Shown here: positions 36,776 to 45,156 of the stretch, one piece after another | Layout: the number at the start of each line of letters is the position of its first letter | How positions within the stretch are numbered: the stretch's first letter is position 1 | DNA from: a virus | Length of the DNA stretch: 64,000 nt | Strand: one strand, 5' to 3' | IMG/VR virus record: IMGVR_UViG_3300042518_001860 | Location: 1 to 64,000 of that record | Program-made: the position numbers and the translations under genes | Notes under the pieces: generated by a model | What the model was told of the DNA's origin: nothing | Database searches by the model: none | The model's input: only the letters and a program-made list of their open reading frames with translations

Positions 36776-38338
36776 ATGGCGAGCGTGGGGTCGGTCATCT
36801 ACAGCCACTTCGGCCTCTATGAAGCCGATGGCACGACGCCGCGCACGGGCGCGTCAGCCGACGTCGAAGTTGCCCTCCTGCGGGACGACGAGATCATCGA
36901 CCTCGTAGTGACTGTTGAGGAGCTCGAGGCCGGCGATTATGTTGCGAGCTTCACGCCGGATGAAGTTGGGTTCTACACAGTCAAACTCACCGATACAGCG
37001 CAGGCTGTCGACATTGTAGAGTCCTTTGAGGTCTCTGCGAACAGCCTGGATGATGTGGCGGCAGCCGTTGCCGCTATTACTGCACATGACGCCCTCGTCA
37101 GCGTGACTGGCATCGAGACGTTGCGCGCCTCTTCGGCTTGGTCGCCGAACCTCATCTTCCTGCGCCGCTCCACGATGTCCCCCATCGATCCCGACTCAGT
37201 CACTTCGTTGGAAATCCTCGGGGGTGACGGTTCTACTGAAGTGGAGGCGATTGACGGCGAGGATCTGGAGAGGGTCAGTCTTGGCAACTACGAGGCTGCC
37301 CCTGCCCAACTCGAAGCCGCAGGTACCTACTTCCTTCGGGTGACCTTCGTCTACGGCGGGACAGAGATTGTTGATGTCCTCCGAATCTATGCACAGCCTG
37401 CTCGCGGGGAGGCAAGCTCCTCGAGCGGCTCCGCTGTAGACCTCGCACGGGTTTATACATACCCAAGCAGCCTCGAGGCTGCCCGATTCGACCTCAGTGA
37501 TCTGACTCAAGCCGAGGTGTGGCGCCGCATCAAAGACGTCAGCGCGCAGATTGAAGTCCTCACGAAGGGAAACCTATTCAATGGCGAATACGGCACCTTC
37601 GAATGCTCAGGTCGTGGTCGCCGAATCGTGTATCACCCTCAGCAACACCCATTCGTCCACCTCGAAAGCGTTCAGCTCTCTGAGAGCCGGACGGACCACG
37701 GGCGAGACGGGTTCTTCCGCCGTCCCCTCGACAGTTTTGGTAGCCCTACTATTGCCTCTGCGAAGTACCACCTTCGAGCTGGCATGGTCGAAGGTATTCG
37801 CTACGACTTCCCTATGGGAGCGGGCAATGTCCTGGTGACCGGGGCTATCGGTAAGCTCGAGCCTGCGAAGTATGCGGAGACTCTTTCTGCCTCTGAAGTT
37901 GGCGCGGACTCAGATTCGGTCCAGGTGGAAGATAGCACCGGCTTTGCAGCCCGAGACGTGGTAGATATCATCGGTGAGACCTTTGCCGTCCGCGTGATCC
38001 TCACCTCGATTGACCGGGCAGACCATGTCCTGTACTACGACGCTGTCGGCGGGGAATTCGATGCTATCCCCGCAGAGGCAGTCGTTCGAACCTTCGGTGC
38101 AGTCCCGCGAGCCGTTGAGCAGGTGGCAAATTACTTGTTTGGAGTCCTGCTCCGAGAGGAGGCTGCCAACGCTGACGGGGTAGAGCATATCCCCGCCGGC
38201 CGCATCCGCCGTGAGCGGACAGACAACTACGAGATCGAATTTCAGATGGCGGGCATCAATGAGACGCTCACCGGCTCACCAAAGTATGATCTTCTTCTCC
38301 TGCCTTACATGAAGGCAATTGACGTGAGGATTCCATGA
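36776..38338 (+). CDS. Head-tail adaptor with N-terminal Ig-like domains, 520 aa
   Basis: Residues about 1-85 and 115-205 read like two beta-sandwich (Ig-type) domains (DLVVTVEELEAGDYVASFTP; LEAAGTYFLRVTFVYGGTEI). A Ser-rich linker leads to a gp6/connector-type part: FDLSDLTQAEVWRRIKDVSA, QIEVLTKGNLFNGEYGTFEC and RRIVYHPQQHPFVHLESVQL, typical of the adaptor below the portal. The C-terminus has RAVEQVANYLFGVLLREEAA. The adaptor usually has 100-200 residues, so this is an extended form. ATG behind GAGAGG. Confidence 0.68.
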   Translation: MASVGSVIYSHFGLYEADGTTPRTGASADVEVALLRDDEIIDLVVTVEELEAGDYVASFTPDEVGFYTVKLTDTAQAVDIVESFEVSANSLDDVAAAVAAITAHDALVSVTGIETLRASSAWSPNLIFLRRSTMSPIDPDSVTSLEILGGDGSTEVEAIDGEDLERVSLGNYEAAPAQLEAAGTYFLRVTFVYGGTEIVDVLRIYAQPARGEASSSSGSAVDLARVYTYPSSLEAARFDLSDLTQAEVWRRIKDVSAQIEVLTKGNLFNGEYGTFECSGRGRRIVYHPQQHPFVHLESVQLSESRTDHGRDGFFRRPLDSFGSPTIASAKYHLRAGMVEGIRYDFPMGAGNVLVTGAIGKLEPAKYAETLSASEVGADSDSVQVEDSTGFAARDVVDIIGETFAVRVILTSIDRADHVLYYDAVGGEFDAIPAEAVVRTFGAVPRAVEQVANYLFGVLLREEAANADGVEHIPAGRIRRERTDNYEIEFQMAGINETLTGSPKYDLLLLPYMKAIDVRIP

Positions 38339-38700
38339 GCGCACTCAGTACGCAGTTCGGTGGTTCCGCCTACAGCGTGGACCAGCCGGTCACCGAGACC
38401 GCGGCCACTGTTCTTGGCCCTGTCGATGTGCAGAATTACCCCAATCTGGGTTTCTATATCCAGAGCGCGGCTGGCAGCGATGATGTTACAGAAATCGTTG
38501 TCGAGTCCGCCCCACTTTCGAGTGGGCCCTGGGTTCAGGTTCTCGACATTGCTGATGGGACCTCCCTCGAGGCGGAGGCTGCCACCTATGGCAGCCTGAG
38601 CAACTCTGCCCACAAGTTCGTCCGTGTCCGCGCTACCTGCGGCGCAGGTGACACCGCTACTGTCTCCACCTGGCTCTGCGCCAGTCGGTACGGACTGTAA
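38335..38700 (+). CDS. Beta-rich neck or decoration protein, 121 aa
   Basis: ATG overlapping the previous stop. A beta-sandwich-like sequence (NLGFYIQSAAGSDDVTEIVV; VESAPLSSGPWVQVLDIADG; HKFVRVRATCGAGDTATVST) similar in style to phage structural domains and to part of the 58913 product (APTSGGPWITV). Likely structural, exact role unknown. Confidence 0.6.
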   Translation: MSALSTQFGGSAYSVDQPVTETAATVLGPVDVQNYPNLGFYIQSAAGSDDVTEIVVESAPLSSGPWVQVLDIADGTSLEAEAATYGSLSNSAHKFVRVRATCGAGDTATVSTWLCASRYGL

Positions 38701-38703
38701 AAG

Positions 38704-39132
38704 ATGGCTCGTCGCCCCTTCTTCATGGGGAACAGCCTGGTCGGCATTCGGCTGCTCGACCGTGCTGCTCCCCTTGTCGATCCCTTGTATGGGACTCGGG
38801 GCGGTACCGTCGAAGCTGCCTACGGTGAGGAGATTCGTGTGCCTGGGCAGCCGCGCTTTGAGAATAATAAGCGTGTGGACGCACGGTTCGGTGGTGATGC
38901 TGAACGCCTTGATGCTTACGTCATGTTTGCTCGTGATGACCTCGAACGCCGAGAGATCTCTCCCGAAGCTCTGAAAGGTGCGCGGGTCACAGGCTACATG
39001 CGTAACGGTCAGTGGTACACCGAAGAGTTTGAGGTTATTTCTGCAGACCCAACAGGGCACCTCCCGACGACTGGTCCAATCCTGGTCAAGGCAAAGCTCA
39101 GGTCCTTGAAGGACCTGAAGGGGGCGCCGTGA
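38704..39132 (+). CDS. Probable head-completion or neck protein, 142 aa
   Basis: ATG four bases after the previous stop without a clear ribosome site. Contains RPFFMGNSLVGIRLLDRAAP and a central charged region (NKRVDARFGGDAERLDAYVM), ending VKAKLRSLKDLKGA. The position between adaptor and the HK97-gp10-like gene suggests a stopper or neck role; no signature is certain. Confidence 0.55.
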   Translation: MARRPFFMGNSLVGIRLLDRAAPLVDPLYGTRGGTVEAAYGEEIRVPGQPRFENNKRVDARFGGDAERLDAYVMFARDDLERREISPEALKGARVTGYMRNGQWYTEEFEVISADPTGHLPTTGPILVKAKLRSLKDLKGAP

Positions 39133-39884
39133 ACGCGCCTTGGTCAATTCGAGACGGCTCTACTCGAGGCCGTCTTCAGCTCGTTGTCCCAAAGGAGACC
39201 ACGGAGGCCATCTCCTCCATGACCCGCACGTCCCTTCCTCAAGACGTGCGGCGCTACATTGCGGTGGTCCTGGATCGCATCGGTCGCGCTGCCCTTCAAG
39301 ATGCCCGAGGGCGGCTAGGGGTTATTGGCCGAGGACCAGCAATCACCACCAGCTCCGCCCTCCTCCGTGAAAACCCTGCGCGCCAACGCCTCTCTTTCGC
39401 ACCCCTCTACGACGAGGGAGGTATGCGCGCGAGCTTGCGCGCCCAGGTAGATCCTTCGAATCTCTCAGTCAGCTTGGGAGCTACAGGGCCGAGCGCATTC
39501 AAGGCCTACCTCCACGAGCGTGGATACTCCTTTGAGATCACCTCGAGGATGGCCAACTACTTCCTGGGCAGGGCTGGGCGTGAACGAGGGAAAGTCAAGA
39601 ACGCTTACCGTTTCCTCGGCCTGTACTTTAAGGCCAACGTAGGTGGACGAGTATCGGTGCAGCCGCGTCCCTTCATGGCGCCCGCGCTCAAACGGGCAGT
39701 ACAGACAGTCTTTGAAGGCGGCTTCTACGGACGGCGTGCTGACTTCGACTTGGCTCGAGACTTGTTTGACATCTGGGGCACCACAACCAAGACAAATCGG
39801 CACTGGATGCCCAACGCGCGGGAGATTGTCAGCCTCTCTGTCTCCGCCCCCGATTCGGGAGAAGCTGGGGACGCAAATGCCTGA
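39129..39884 (+). CDS. HK97-gp10-like neck protein, 251 aa
   Basis: GTG start overlapping the previous stop. The C-terminal half has VSVQPRPFMAPALKRAVQTV, the PRPFMxPA pattern of HK97 gp10-like tail-completion proteins, while the N-terminal half is helical (VRRYIAVVLDRIGRAALQDA). Longer than usual (gp10-like proteins are about 110-150 aa). Likely part of the head-tail joining complex. Confidence 0.62.
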   Translation: MNAPWSIRDGSTRGRLQLVVPKETTEAISSMTRTSLPQDVRRYIAVVLDRIGRAALQDARGRLGVIGRGPAITTSSALLRENPARQRLSFAPLYDEGGMRASLRAQVDPSNLSVSLGATGPSAFKAYLHERGYSFEITSRMANYFLGRAGRERGKVKNAYRFLGLYFKANVGGRVSVQPRPFMAPALKRAVQTVFEGGFYGRRADFDLARDLFDIWGTTTKTNRHWMPNAREIVSLSVSAPDSGEAGDANA

Positions 39885-41139
39885 ATTCATCTTCCCTCTG
39901 GCTGCTGGCGGCGTTGTCGAAGAAACCTCCATTGAGGGGGTTGACGTGCCGACGATGCACTACGGAAAAGATGGAGCGTGGCTCCACCGACCGGGGCCAG
40001 ATCCTGTGTACTATGACCGTTCGGGTCGCCTTCTCTCCCAGGGCATCATCCAGACGGAACATTCTCAGATGAACGCACTGGTCGAGGTGTTCGGTGTGGG
40101 TATTGAGGCCATCTGGCCGAATCGTGCCTCTGCTGCGGATAACTGTTCTCTGCAGATCTCTCTTGATAACGGAGACACCTTCCTAGCATGGACTGGCGCT
40201 GCTTGGGAGGCGCAAGACACTGACGGGACCTTCAACACCGTGGCTGACTTCAACGACCACTGCGATGAGCTCGAATTCGAGCGACCTTGCTATTTGGGAT
40301 TCCGAGTCCGCGTCACGCCGTCTGATGATGTTTCGCCACTCCTGGTGTCGGTGCGTGCATATGTCGAGTGGTCCTATGATCCCCACATCGACATGGACGA
40401 GTTTCTGATGGAACGCCTCCAGGCGGCGCGATTCCCGTTTATGGTCATGCACCGAATGGCCGCGCTTGGGACTCGCGTGAACCCCCAGACCGAGATGGTG
40501 AAGGACCTCTCCGCACCTGTTCGGATCTTCAACCTGACAACTGACCCGAATAGGAACTCCAACCTTTTCAGTGCAGTCGATGCTGGGGAGCTTGTCCTCT
40601 CTGGGCCTCAAGCTGCTGGGTCGGTGTTGGAGATTCACCTAAGCGGCACCATGCCAATCATCATCGCCCGGCAAGACGAGATGATGACGCCGACAACGGT
40701 TCCGAGTCTCCTGCTCAGGTCCAAGGCTGTGAAGAACGTCCCCATGTCGAACACGGGGATGTTGTATGACTACAAGCGCGGGGCCGAAACCAAGCTGACG
40801 CGCATGCGACAGTTCTCCCGCGCGCTCGAACGAGGGTTCGACGTTGAAGTTGTCACTGCCGAACCAAGGACAGCGCGCCTCGCCATTGAGGCAGTTCGTC
40901 GAGCCTTCGGGGAAGCTGACTACAAGTCGAAGAGTACTGGCATCCAGTTTCGAGTCCTCGAGGAGAGTCCTGGGGATGAAGTGCCAGTCTTTGCCGAAGG
41001 GATCGAGGTTATGCGGTGGCAGGCATGCTTGTACACTGTTCACCCCACCCCTGTCTTCACCCAGTACGCTGGGGTCGAAAGTGTCGGAATTAAGTTCGGC
41101 GATAGTCGCCGAGTGTTTGAACGCAGAACCTTCCGGTGA
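39877..41139 (+). CDS. Probable neck/tail-terminator-region protein, 420 aa
   Basis: The ATG at 39877 lies inside the end of the previous gene and follows GGGG. The sequence is beta-rich: NCSLQISLDNGDTFLAWTGA and FRVRVTPSDDVSPLLVSVRA; then IRIFNLTTDPN-like APVRIFNLTTDPNRNSNLFS and a C-terminal part with FDVEVVTAEPRTARLAIEAV and WQACLYTVHPTPVFTQYAGV. Its place between the gp10-like gene and the sheath fits a tail terminator or connector, but I do not recognise a family. Confidence 0.55.
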   Translation: MPEFIFPLAAGGVVEETSIEGVDVPTMHYGKDGAWLHRPGPDPVYYDRSGRLLSQGIIQTEHSQMNALVEVFGVGIEAIWPNRASAADNCSLQISLDNGDTFLAWTGAAWEAQDTDGTFNTVADFNDHCDELEFERPCYLGFRVRVTPSDDVSPLLVSVRAYVEWSYDPHIDMDEFLMERLQAARFPFMVMHRMAALGTRVNPQTEMVKDLSAPVRIFNLTTDPNRNSNLFSAVDAGELVLSGPQAAGSVLEIHLSGTMPIIIARQDEMMTPTTVPSLLLRSKAVKNVPMSNTGMLYDYKRGAETKLTRMRQFSRALERGFDVEVVTAEPRTARLAIEAVRRAFGEADYKSKSTGIQFRVLEESPGDEVPVFAEGIEVMRWQACLYTVHPTPVFTQYAGVESVGIKFGDSRRVFERRTFR

Positions 41140-41160
41140 GAAAATCTGGAAGTTATCCCA

Positions 41161-41189
41161 TTGAGATGGTAACAACTTTCAGGTAAATT
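41161..41189 (+). promoter_or_regulatory. Promoter TTGAGA-17-TAAATT
   Basis: TTGAGA (41161-41166), 17 bases, TAAATT (41184-41189) in the 73-base gap before the sheath gene. The leader carries CCAGGAG before the ATG at 41213, so this gene is not leaderless. A separate promoter suits the high demand for sheath and tube. Confidence 0.6.
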
Positions 41190-41212
41190 CGGAGCCGACC
41201 AGGAGCTATCGC

Positions 41213-43600
41213 ATGGCAACGAAATTCGAGTACGCACCCGGAGTCCGCACGATTGAAGCGCCTCCGGTCGCCCTGCCCCCCAATGTCGGCCCGACTCTGG
41301 TCGGATTTCTGGGCTCGGCCCAGCGCGGCCCGGTCGACGCCTCCCGGCTCATCACGAGTTGGCAGGAGTTCGTGTCGATCTATGGGGGGTTCAACCCCGA
41401 CGTCGTGGACCTCGGCGTGTACGTTCGGGACTTCTTCGACTGTGGTGGCGCCTCTGCTCGCATCCTGCGAGTGGCTCCGGCCGATGCTGTCGCAGCCTCG
41501 GATACCAGTCACGTCCTGACGCGCGGTGGCGCGACAGCCTTCGAGGTCTACGCGCAGTCTCCGGGCGTCTGGGGTAACGACTTGGCGGTCGCCTTTGCAC
41601 TTCGAGACGTCACCGCCACTGACGTGCAGACGCTCCTCGACGACGGTGGCAACGAACTCCCGAACGCGACCGACAACGACGACTCGTTCAATACGGCGCG
41701 CATCCCGGTCGACAACATCACCAAGTTCACCCCTGGTGATGTTGTCGATGTCTTCACGGACGCAGGTGCCCACGATACTCGTGACCCGATGGTCGTCTAC
41801 GCTGTGGATGCAGCCAGCAAGTCGATCATTGGGAACCTGCCTGCCGGGCGAAGTGTGACAGCCAACTACACGCTGCGCTCCTGCTCTCAGCACCGGGTCA
41901 AGACCTACGCGAAGGCGGACCTTGCGGACGCCGCGACCTCCATCGAGCTCGACTCCATCGAGGGCATCAGCCGGGGTAGCATCCTGACGTTCATCTGCTA
42001 CAGCCACGTCGAGACTGCCCCCGACCTCAGTATCGCGAGCCACTGCAATGTGGTGGTCTCTCGAGTCAGCGGGAAAGTGGTCCACTTCACCGCGGCTGCG
42101 CTGGTGAACCATGATGCGACGCTGCCGGCCCAGACCCACGCGGCGCTGCGCTACTTCATCGACGATGACAACTACCTGACCTTCACCGCGGTCAACCCTG
42201 GCCCTGTGGGCAACCGGGTCAGCATCGTCATCGACGTGGATGCCGACAACACTCTCGACGTCTCGGTGAGTGGCAAGACGATCACCATCCTGGCGGACAC
42301 TGACAGCACGCTCTCCGACATTGTCACTGCGATTGAGGCCAGCACCGCAGCCTCCGCCCTGGTGACGGTCGTTGACGAGGGCTCGGGAGCTGTCGTGGAC
42401 AGCCTTGCTGAGACTCGCCTGACCGGCGGCGCCTCTCTCATGGTTGTTAGCCAGGAGTTCGGGATGGATGTGTACCTCGGCGACGTGGTCGCCGAGTCGC
42501 ACTCCTACCTCTCCCTGACTCCGACCAATCCGGACTTCATTAAGACGCGCCTTGGTGGCGACCCTGCTGCCTACGCCCCCGTCTCTGGCAACCAGAGCCG
42601 TTACATCATCGTTGACGGCGCGGCGGCTACGGTCGGTACGGCTGCCCAGGAGTTCGCCAAGCAGCCTCGAGCTCTCACGAGCATTGGACTCGCTGGCGGT
42701 AGCGATGGCTCTGTGGTCTCGGACGATGAGTGGATCGGTGAGGACTCGCCATTGAGCGGTGCAAAGCTCCTGGCCTCCCTCGATGACTTCAAGGTCCTTG
42801 TGGCCCCCGGCATCGAGAGCCCGGATGTGCAGATCGAACTGAACCGGCTGGCGGCGGTGAGCGGCAAATTCATCGCGCTGCTTGACCCCCCGTCGGACGT
42901 CGCCAGCGCCTCGGACCTCGTGCAGCACCGTCAGAACGATCTCGGCATCAACAACCGCTTCTCGCAGGTTGCGAGCTCCTGGGCCTACATCACGGACAAG
43001 CGCAGTGGCGCGCTCCGCGGTTCGGAGCTCCTGGTCCCCCCGACTCCGGGTTGGGCGGCCCTGATTGCGGTTGCACAGCGCGAGGTCGGCCCGCACGGCA
43101 GCCCTGGCGGTCGTAGCCCGGCCACTTGGCTCCGTCTCGCCTACAACCCTGGCGCCGAAGACGCTGCGCTGCTTGGTCAGGAAGGCGTCGTCTGCTTCCG
43201 CGTTGTGGCCGGTAGAATCCGCTGCTTCGATGATCTGACCCTCCTGACGGTGGATGACCCTCGGCAGTTCGGCAACGTGTCGCGGATGATCAATCAACTC
43301 ATCCACGACCTGGAGCAGGATCTCTCGGACGTCATCTTCCAGCCCGGCAACGAAGATATCTTTGATGTCGTTGCCAGTCGCCTGAATCGACGCCTCGATG
43401 AATACCGCAAGATCGGGGCCTTCTCGACTCGTGACGCCAAGCAGGCCTATTTCGTCGCTTGCAGCCGCGCTACGACGACTCCCGAGGACATGGCTCGAGG
43501 CATCTTCTACGCCGAGGTGCAGATCAGCCCGGCGACTCTGGCCCGCAACATCATCCTGCGCCTGTCGGTCTCTGCCGGTGGCGTGCGTATCGCGAACTGA
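41213..43600 (+). CDS. Contractile tail sheath protein, 795 aa
   Basis: N-terminus YAPGVRTIEAPPVALPPNVG, then PTLVGFLGSAQRGPVDASRL, ITSWQEFVSIYGGFNPDVVD and VRDFFDCGGASARILRV, the standard start of phage tail sheaths. The C-terminal domain has ATWLRLAYNPGAED, VDDPRQFGNVSRMINQLIHD, FQPGNEDIFDVVASRLNRRL and TTPEDMARGIFYAEV, also typical. It is longer than T4 gp18 (659 aa) because of a middle insert (about residues 319-410, NPGPVGNRVSIVIDVDADN and SDIVTAIEASTAAS). It contracts to drive the tube into the cell. Own promoter and good ribosome site. Confidence 0.95.
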   Translation: MATKFEYAPGVRTIEAPPVALPPNVGPTLVGFLGSAQRGPVDASRLITSWQEFVSIYGGFNPDVVDLGVYVRDFFDCGGASARILRVAPADAVAASDTSHVLTRGGATAFEVYAQSPGVWGNDLAVAFALRDVTATDVQTLLDDGGNELPNATDNDDSFNTARIPVDNITKFTPGDVVDVFTDAGAHDTRDPMVVYAVDAASKSIIGNLPAGRSVTANYTLRSCSQHRVKTYAKADLADAATSIELDSIEGISRGSILTFICYSHVETAPDLSIASHCNVVVSRVSGKVVHFTAAALVNHDATLPAQTHAALRYFIDDDNYLTFTAVNPGPVGNRVSIVIDVDADNTLDVSVSGKTITILADTDSTLSDIVTAIEASTAASALVTVVDEGSGAVVDSLAETRLTGGASLMVVSQEFGMDVYLGDVVAESHSYLSLTPTNPDFIKTRLGGDPAAYAPVSGNQSRYIIVDGAAATVGTAAQEFAKQPRALTSIGLAGGSDGSVVSDDEWIGEDSPLSGAKLLASLDDFKVLVAPGIESPDVQIELNRLAAVSGKFIALLDPPSDVASASDLVQHRQNDLGINNRFSQVASSWAYITDKRSGALRGSELLVPPTPGWAALIAVAQREVGPHGSPGGRSPATWLRLAYNPGAEDAALLGQEGVVCFRVVAGRIRCFDDLTLLTVDDPRQFGNVSRMINQLIHDLEQDLSDVIFQPGNEDIFDVVASRLNRRLDEYRKIGAFSTRDAKQAYFVACSRATTTPEDMARGIFYAEVQISPATLARNIILRLSVSAGGVRIAN

Positions 43601-43611
43601 GGAATCACCAC

Positions 43612-44145
43612 ATGGCAACCTACGCAAACGGAGTTCCCACGAATCCCACGGTGGGCGCTTGGTTCGAGGTCTACACGCCTGATGCCGACTGGATTCCGAA
43701 AGGGACCGTCGGTTTTGAGTCGGTGGACGGTCTCGTTCGCGAGACCGCAGTCATCGAACACAAGCAGGGCAACGACCTGTACTCTGACCAGATCGCTGGT
43801 CGCACGGCTCCGGCATCGATCACCATCCGAAAGGCGCTGGACGAGAACAACTCGCTTGAGCGCTGGAAGGCTGCGGTCGAGGAGGCCTCGAGTCTCTCGC
43901 CGGCTTCGACTCGCGCTGACCTGATCGTCGAGATGTATGACCGTCGTGGTACCCCTGGTAGCGGCGGCGACCCCAACAAGAAGCTGCTGCGCGCTTGGCG
44001 TATTCAGCGTGGGTGGGTGAGCCGCTTGACCACCTCGGCCCTCACCGGGCTCGCGAACGAGGTCTCCACGGTCGAGGCTGTCCTGTCGGCCTATGGACCC
44101 CCCGTCCAGATCTGGCCGACACTCGATACCCAGACGATCACCTGA
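43612..44145 (+). CDS. Tail tube protein (T4 gp19-like), 177 aa
   Basis: Follows the sheath gene directly, with GAGGA before the ATG at 43612. Signature segments: WFEVYTPDADWIPKGTVGFE, VIEHKQGNDLYSDQIAGRTA, then SITIRKALDENNSLERWKA and LRAWRIQRGWVSRLTTSALT, typical of the PF06841-type tube family. It forms the inner tube through which DNA passes. Confidence 0.92.
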   Translation: MATYANGVPTNPTVGAWFEVYTPDADWIPKGTVGFESVDGLVRETAVIEHKQGNDLYSDQIAGRTAPASITIRKALDENNSLERWKAAVEEASSLSPASTRADLIVEMYDRRGTPGSGGDPNKKLLRAWRIQRGWVSRLTTSALTGLANEVSTVEAVLSAYGPPVQIWPTLDTQTIT

Positions 44146-44206
44146 TCCTTCCCACTCCACCGTCCACCAGACCTCCGCTTCGGCGTCGAACTGGTAGTGA
44201 GGTAAC

Positions 44207-44965
44207 ATGGAACTCTCTCTCCCCATCGGCATCTCGCACGACGGCATCCTGCTGAAAACCTTTTCCATCTCGCGCCCCACCGGGGCACTGCGTGGGGAAA
44301 TCAAGGATGCCCCCAACCACATCCCAGGTATGGACCTGGCGGCATTCAAACACGTCTTGCGGACCCTCGGCCCGCTTGACCGTCCCAACGAACAGATCCT
44401 GCGGCGAATGACTCTCCCGGACGTTCAGTACGTCCACGCCTGCTGCACCGCAGCGCGCTATGATGGGAAGATCCCCGTGCGGGTCAAGTGTGAAGCCTGT
44501 GGGCACGAGTACGAGGACAGTGTCCAGGCAGACGGCATTGCCATTTTGGATGCTGATGCCGAGGTGAAGTTCGTCAACGACAAGGCTGTCCTCGAGGGCG
44601 AGGTGGAGTTCCCCACGACAGGTCGGCGGGCGAAGATCCAATATTTCATCCCGACCATTGCGCTTGAGATCAAGCGCGAGGATGGGAAGAAGCGGGGCCT
44701 GAAGGACTCGGAAGTCCACTACCAGCGGGTGGCGGACACCATCGTCACGATTGATGGAGTGCCTGGCCCTACGGCCAAGCAGCTCCGCGAGATGGATCTC
44801 GATGACTTCGACGCGCTCGTGTCTTCGCTGGACAGTGTCCGTGTCCCGCGACTCGACGAAGAGGTGGTCACAGTTTGCCCGGCGTGTGAGATGGAGAATC
44901 TCACCACCGCTCTGTTCGAGTGGTGGATTCTCCCTTTCGATCCCCGCAAGCAGAAAAAGCCCTGA
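44207..44965 (+). CDS. Probable tail assembly chaperone with two zinc pairs, 252 aa
   Basis: It sits between tube and tape measure, where tail assembly chaperones lie. CEACGHEY (about 96-103) and CPACEMEN (about 224-231) form a likely four-Cys zinc site. The start IGISHDGILLKTFSISRPTG and the mid part IPTIALEIKREDGKKRGLKD are typical of phage proteins annotated as chaperone or baseplate assembly factor. No slippery frameshift site was found at its end. ATG behind GAGG. Confidence 0.65.
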   Translation: MELSLPIGISHDGILLKTFSISRPTGALRGEIKDAPNHIPGMDLAAFKHVLRTLGPLDRPNEQILRRMTLPDVQYVHACCTAARYDGKIPVRVKCEACGHEYEDSVQADGIAILDADAEVKFVNDKAVLEGEVEFPTTGRRAKIQYFIPTIALEIKREDGKKRGLKDSEVHYQRVADTIVTIDGVPGPTAKQLREMDLDDFDALVSSLDSVRVPRLDEEVVTVCPACEMENLTTALFEWWILPFDPRKQKKP

Positions 44966-45156
44966 TGATGGAGACGGTCGAGATATGCTTGGCAGGACAG
45001 AGCTTCTCGACCGGACTTGGTGGTAGTGTTTCGATACCCTACCTCCCGTGGGGGCCCGACCAGATCCGGAACCTGACTGAAGATGACCGAACTGAAATCC
45101 TGAAAGCCCTTAGAGAGATCCGAGGGCAGATCATTTCACAGGCTACAAAGTCGTGA
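44965..45156 (+). CDS. Small protein between chaperone and tape measure, 63 aa
   Basis: The ATG shares a base with the chaperone stop (TGATG); a second ATG follows at once. Contains ICLAGQSFSTGLGGSVSIPY and a C-terminal helix TEILKALREIRGQIISQ. May be the second chaperone part, made as a separate coupled gene instead of by frameshift (inference). Confidence 0.6.
   Translation: MMETVEICLAGQSFSTGLGGSVSIPYLPWGPDQIRNLTEDDRTEILKALREIRGQIISQATKS

Noticed and set aside
41153-43627. Very long open frame on the minus strand opposite the tail sheath
   Set aside because: It mirrors the sheath gene codon bias (few TTA, CTA or TCA on the plus strand), has no ribosome site and has unlikely composition.
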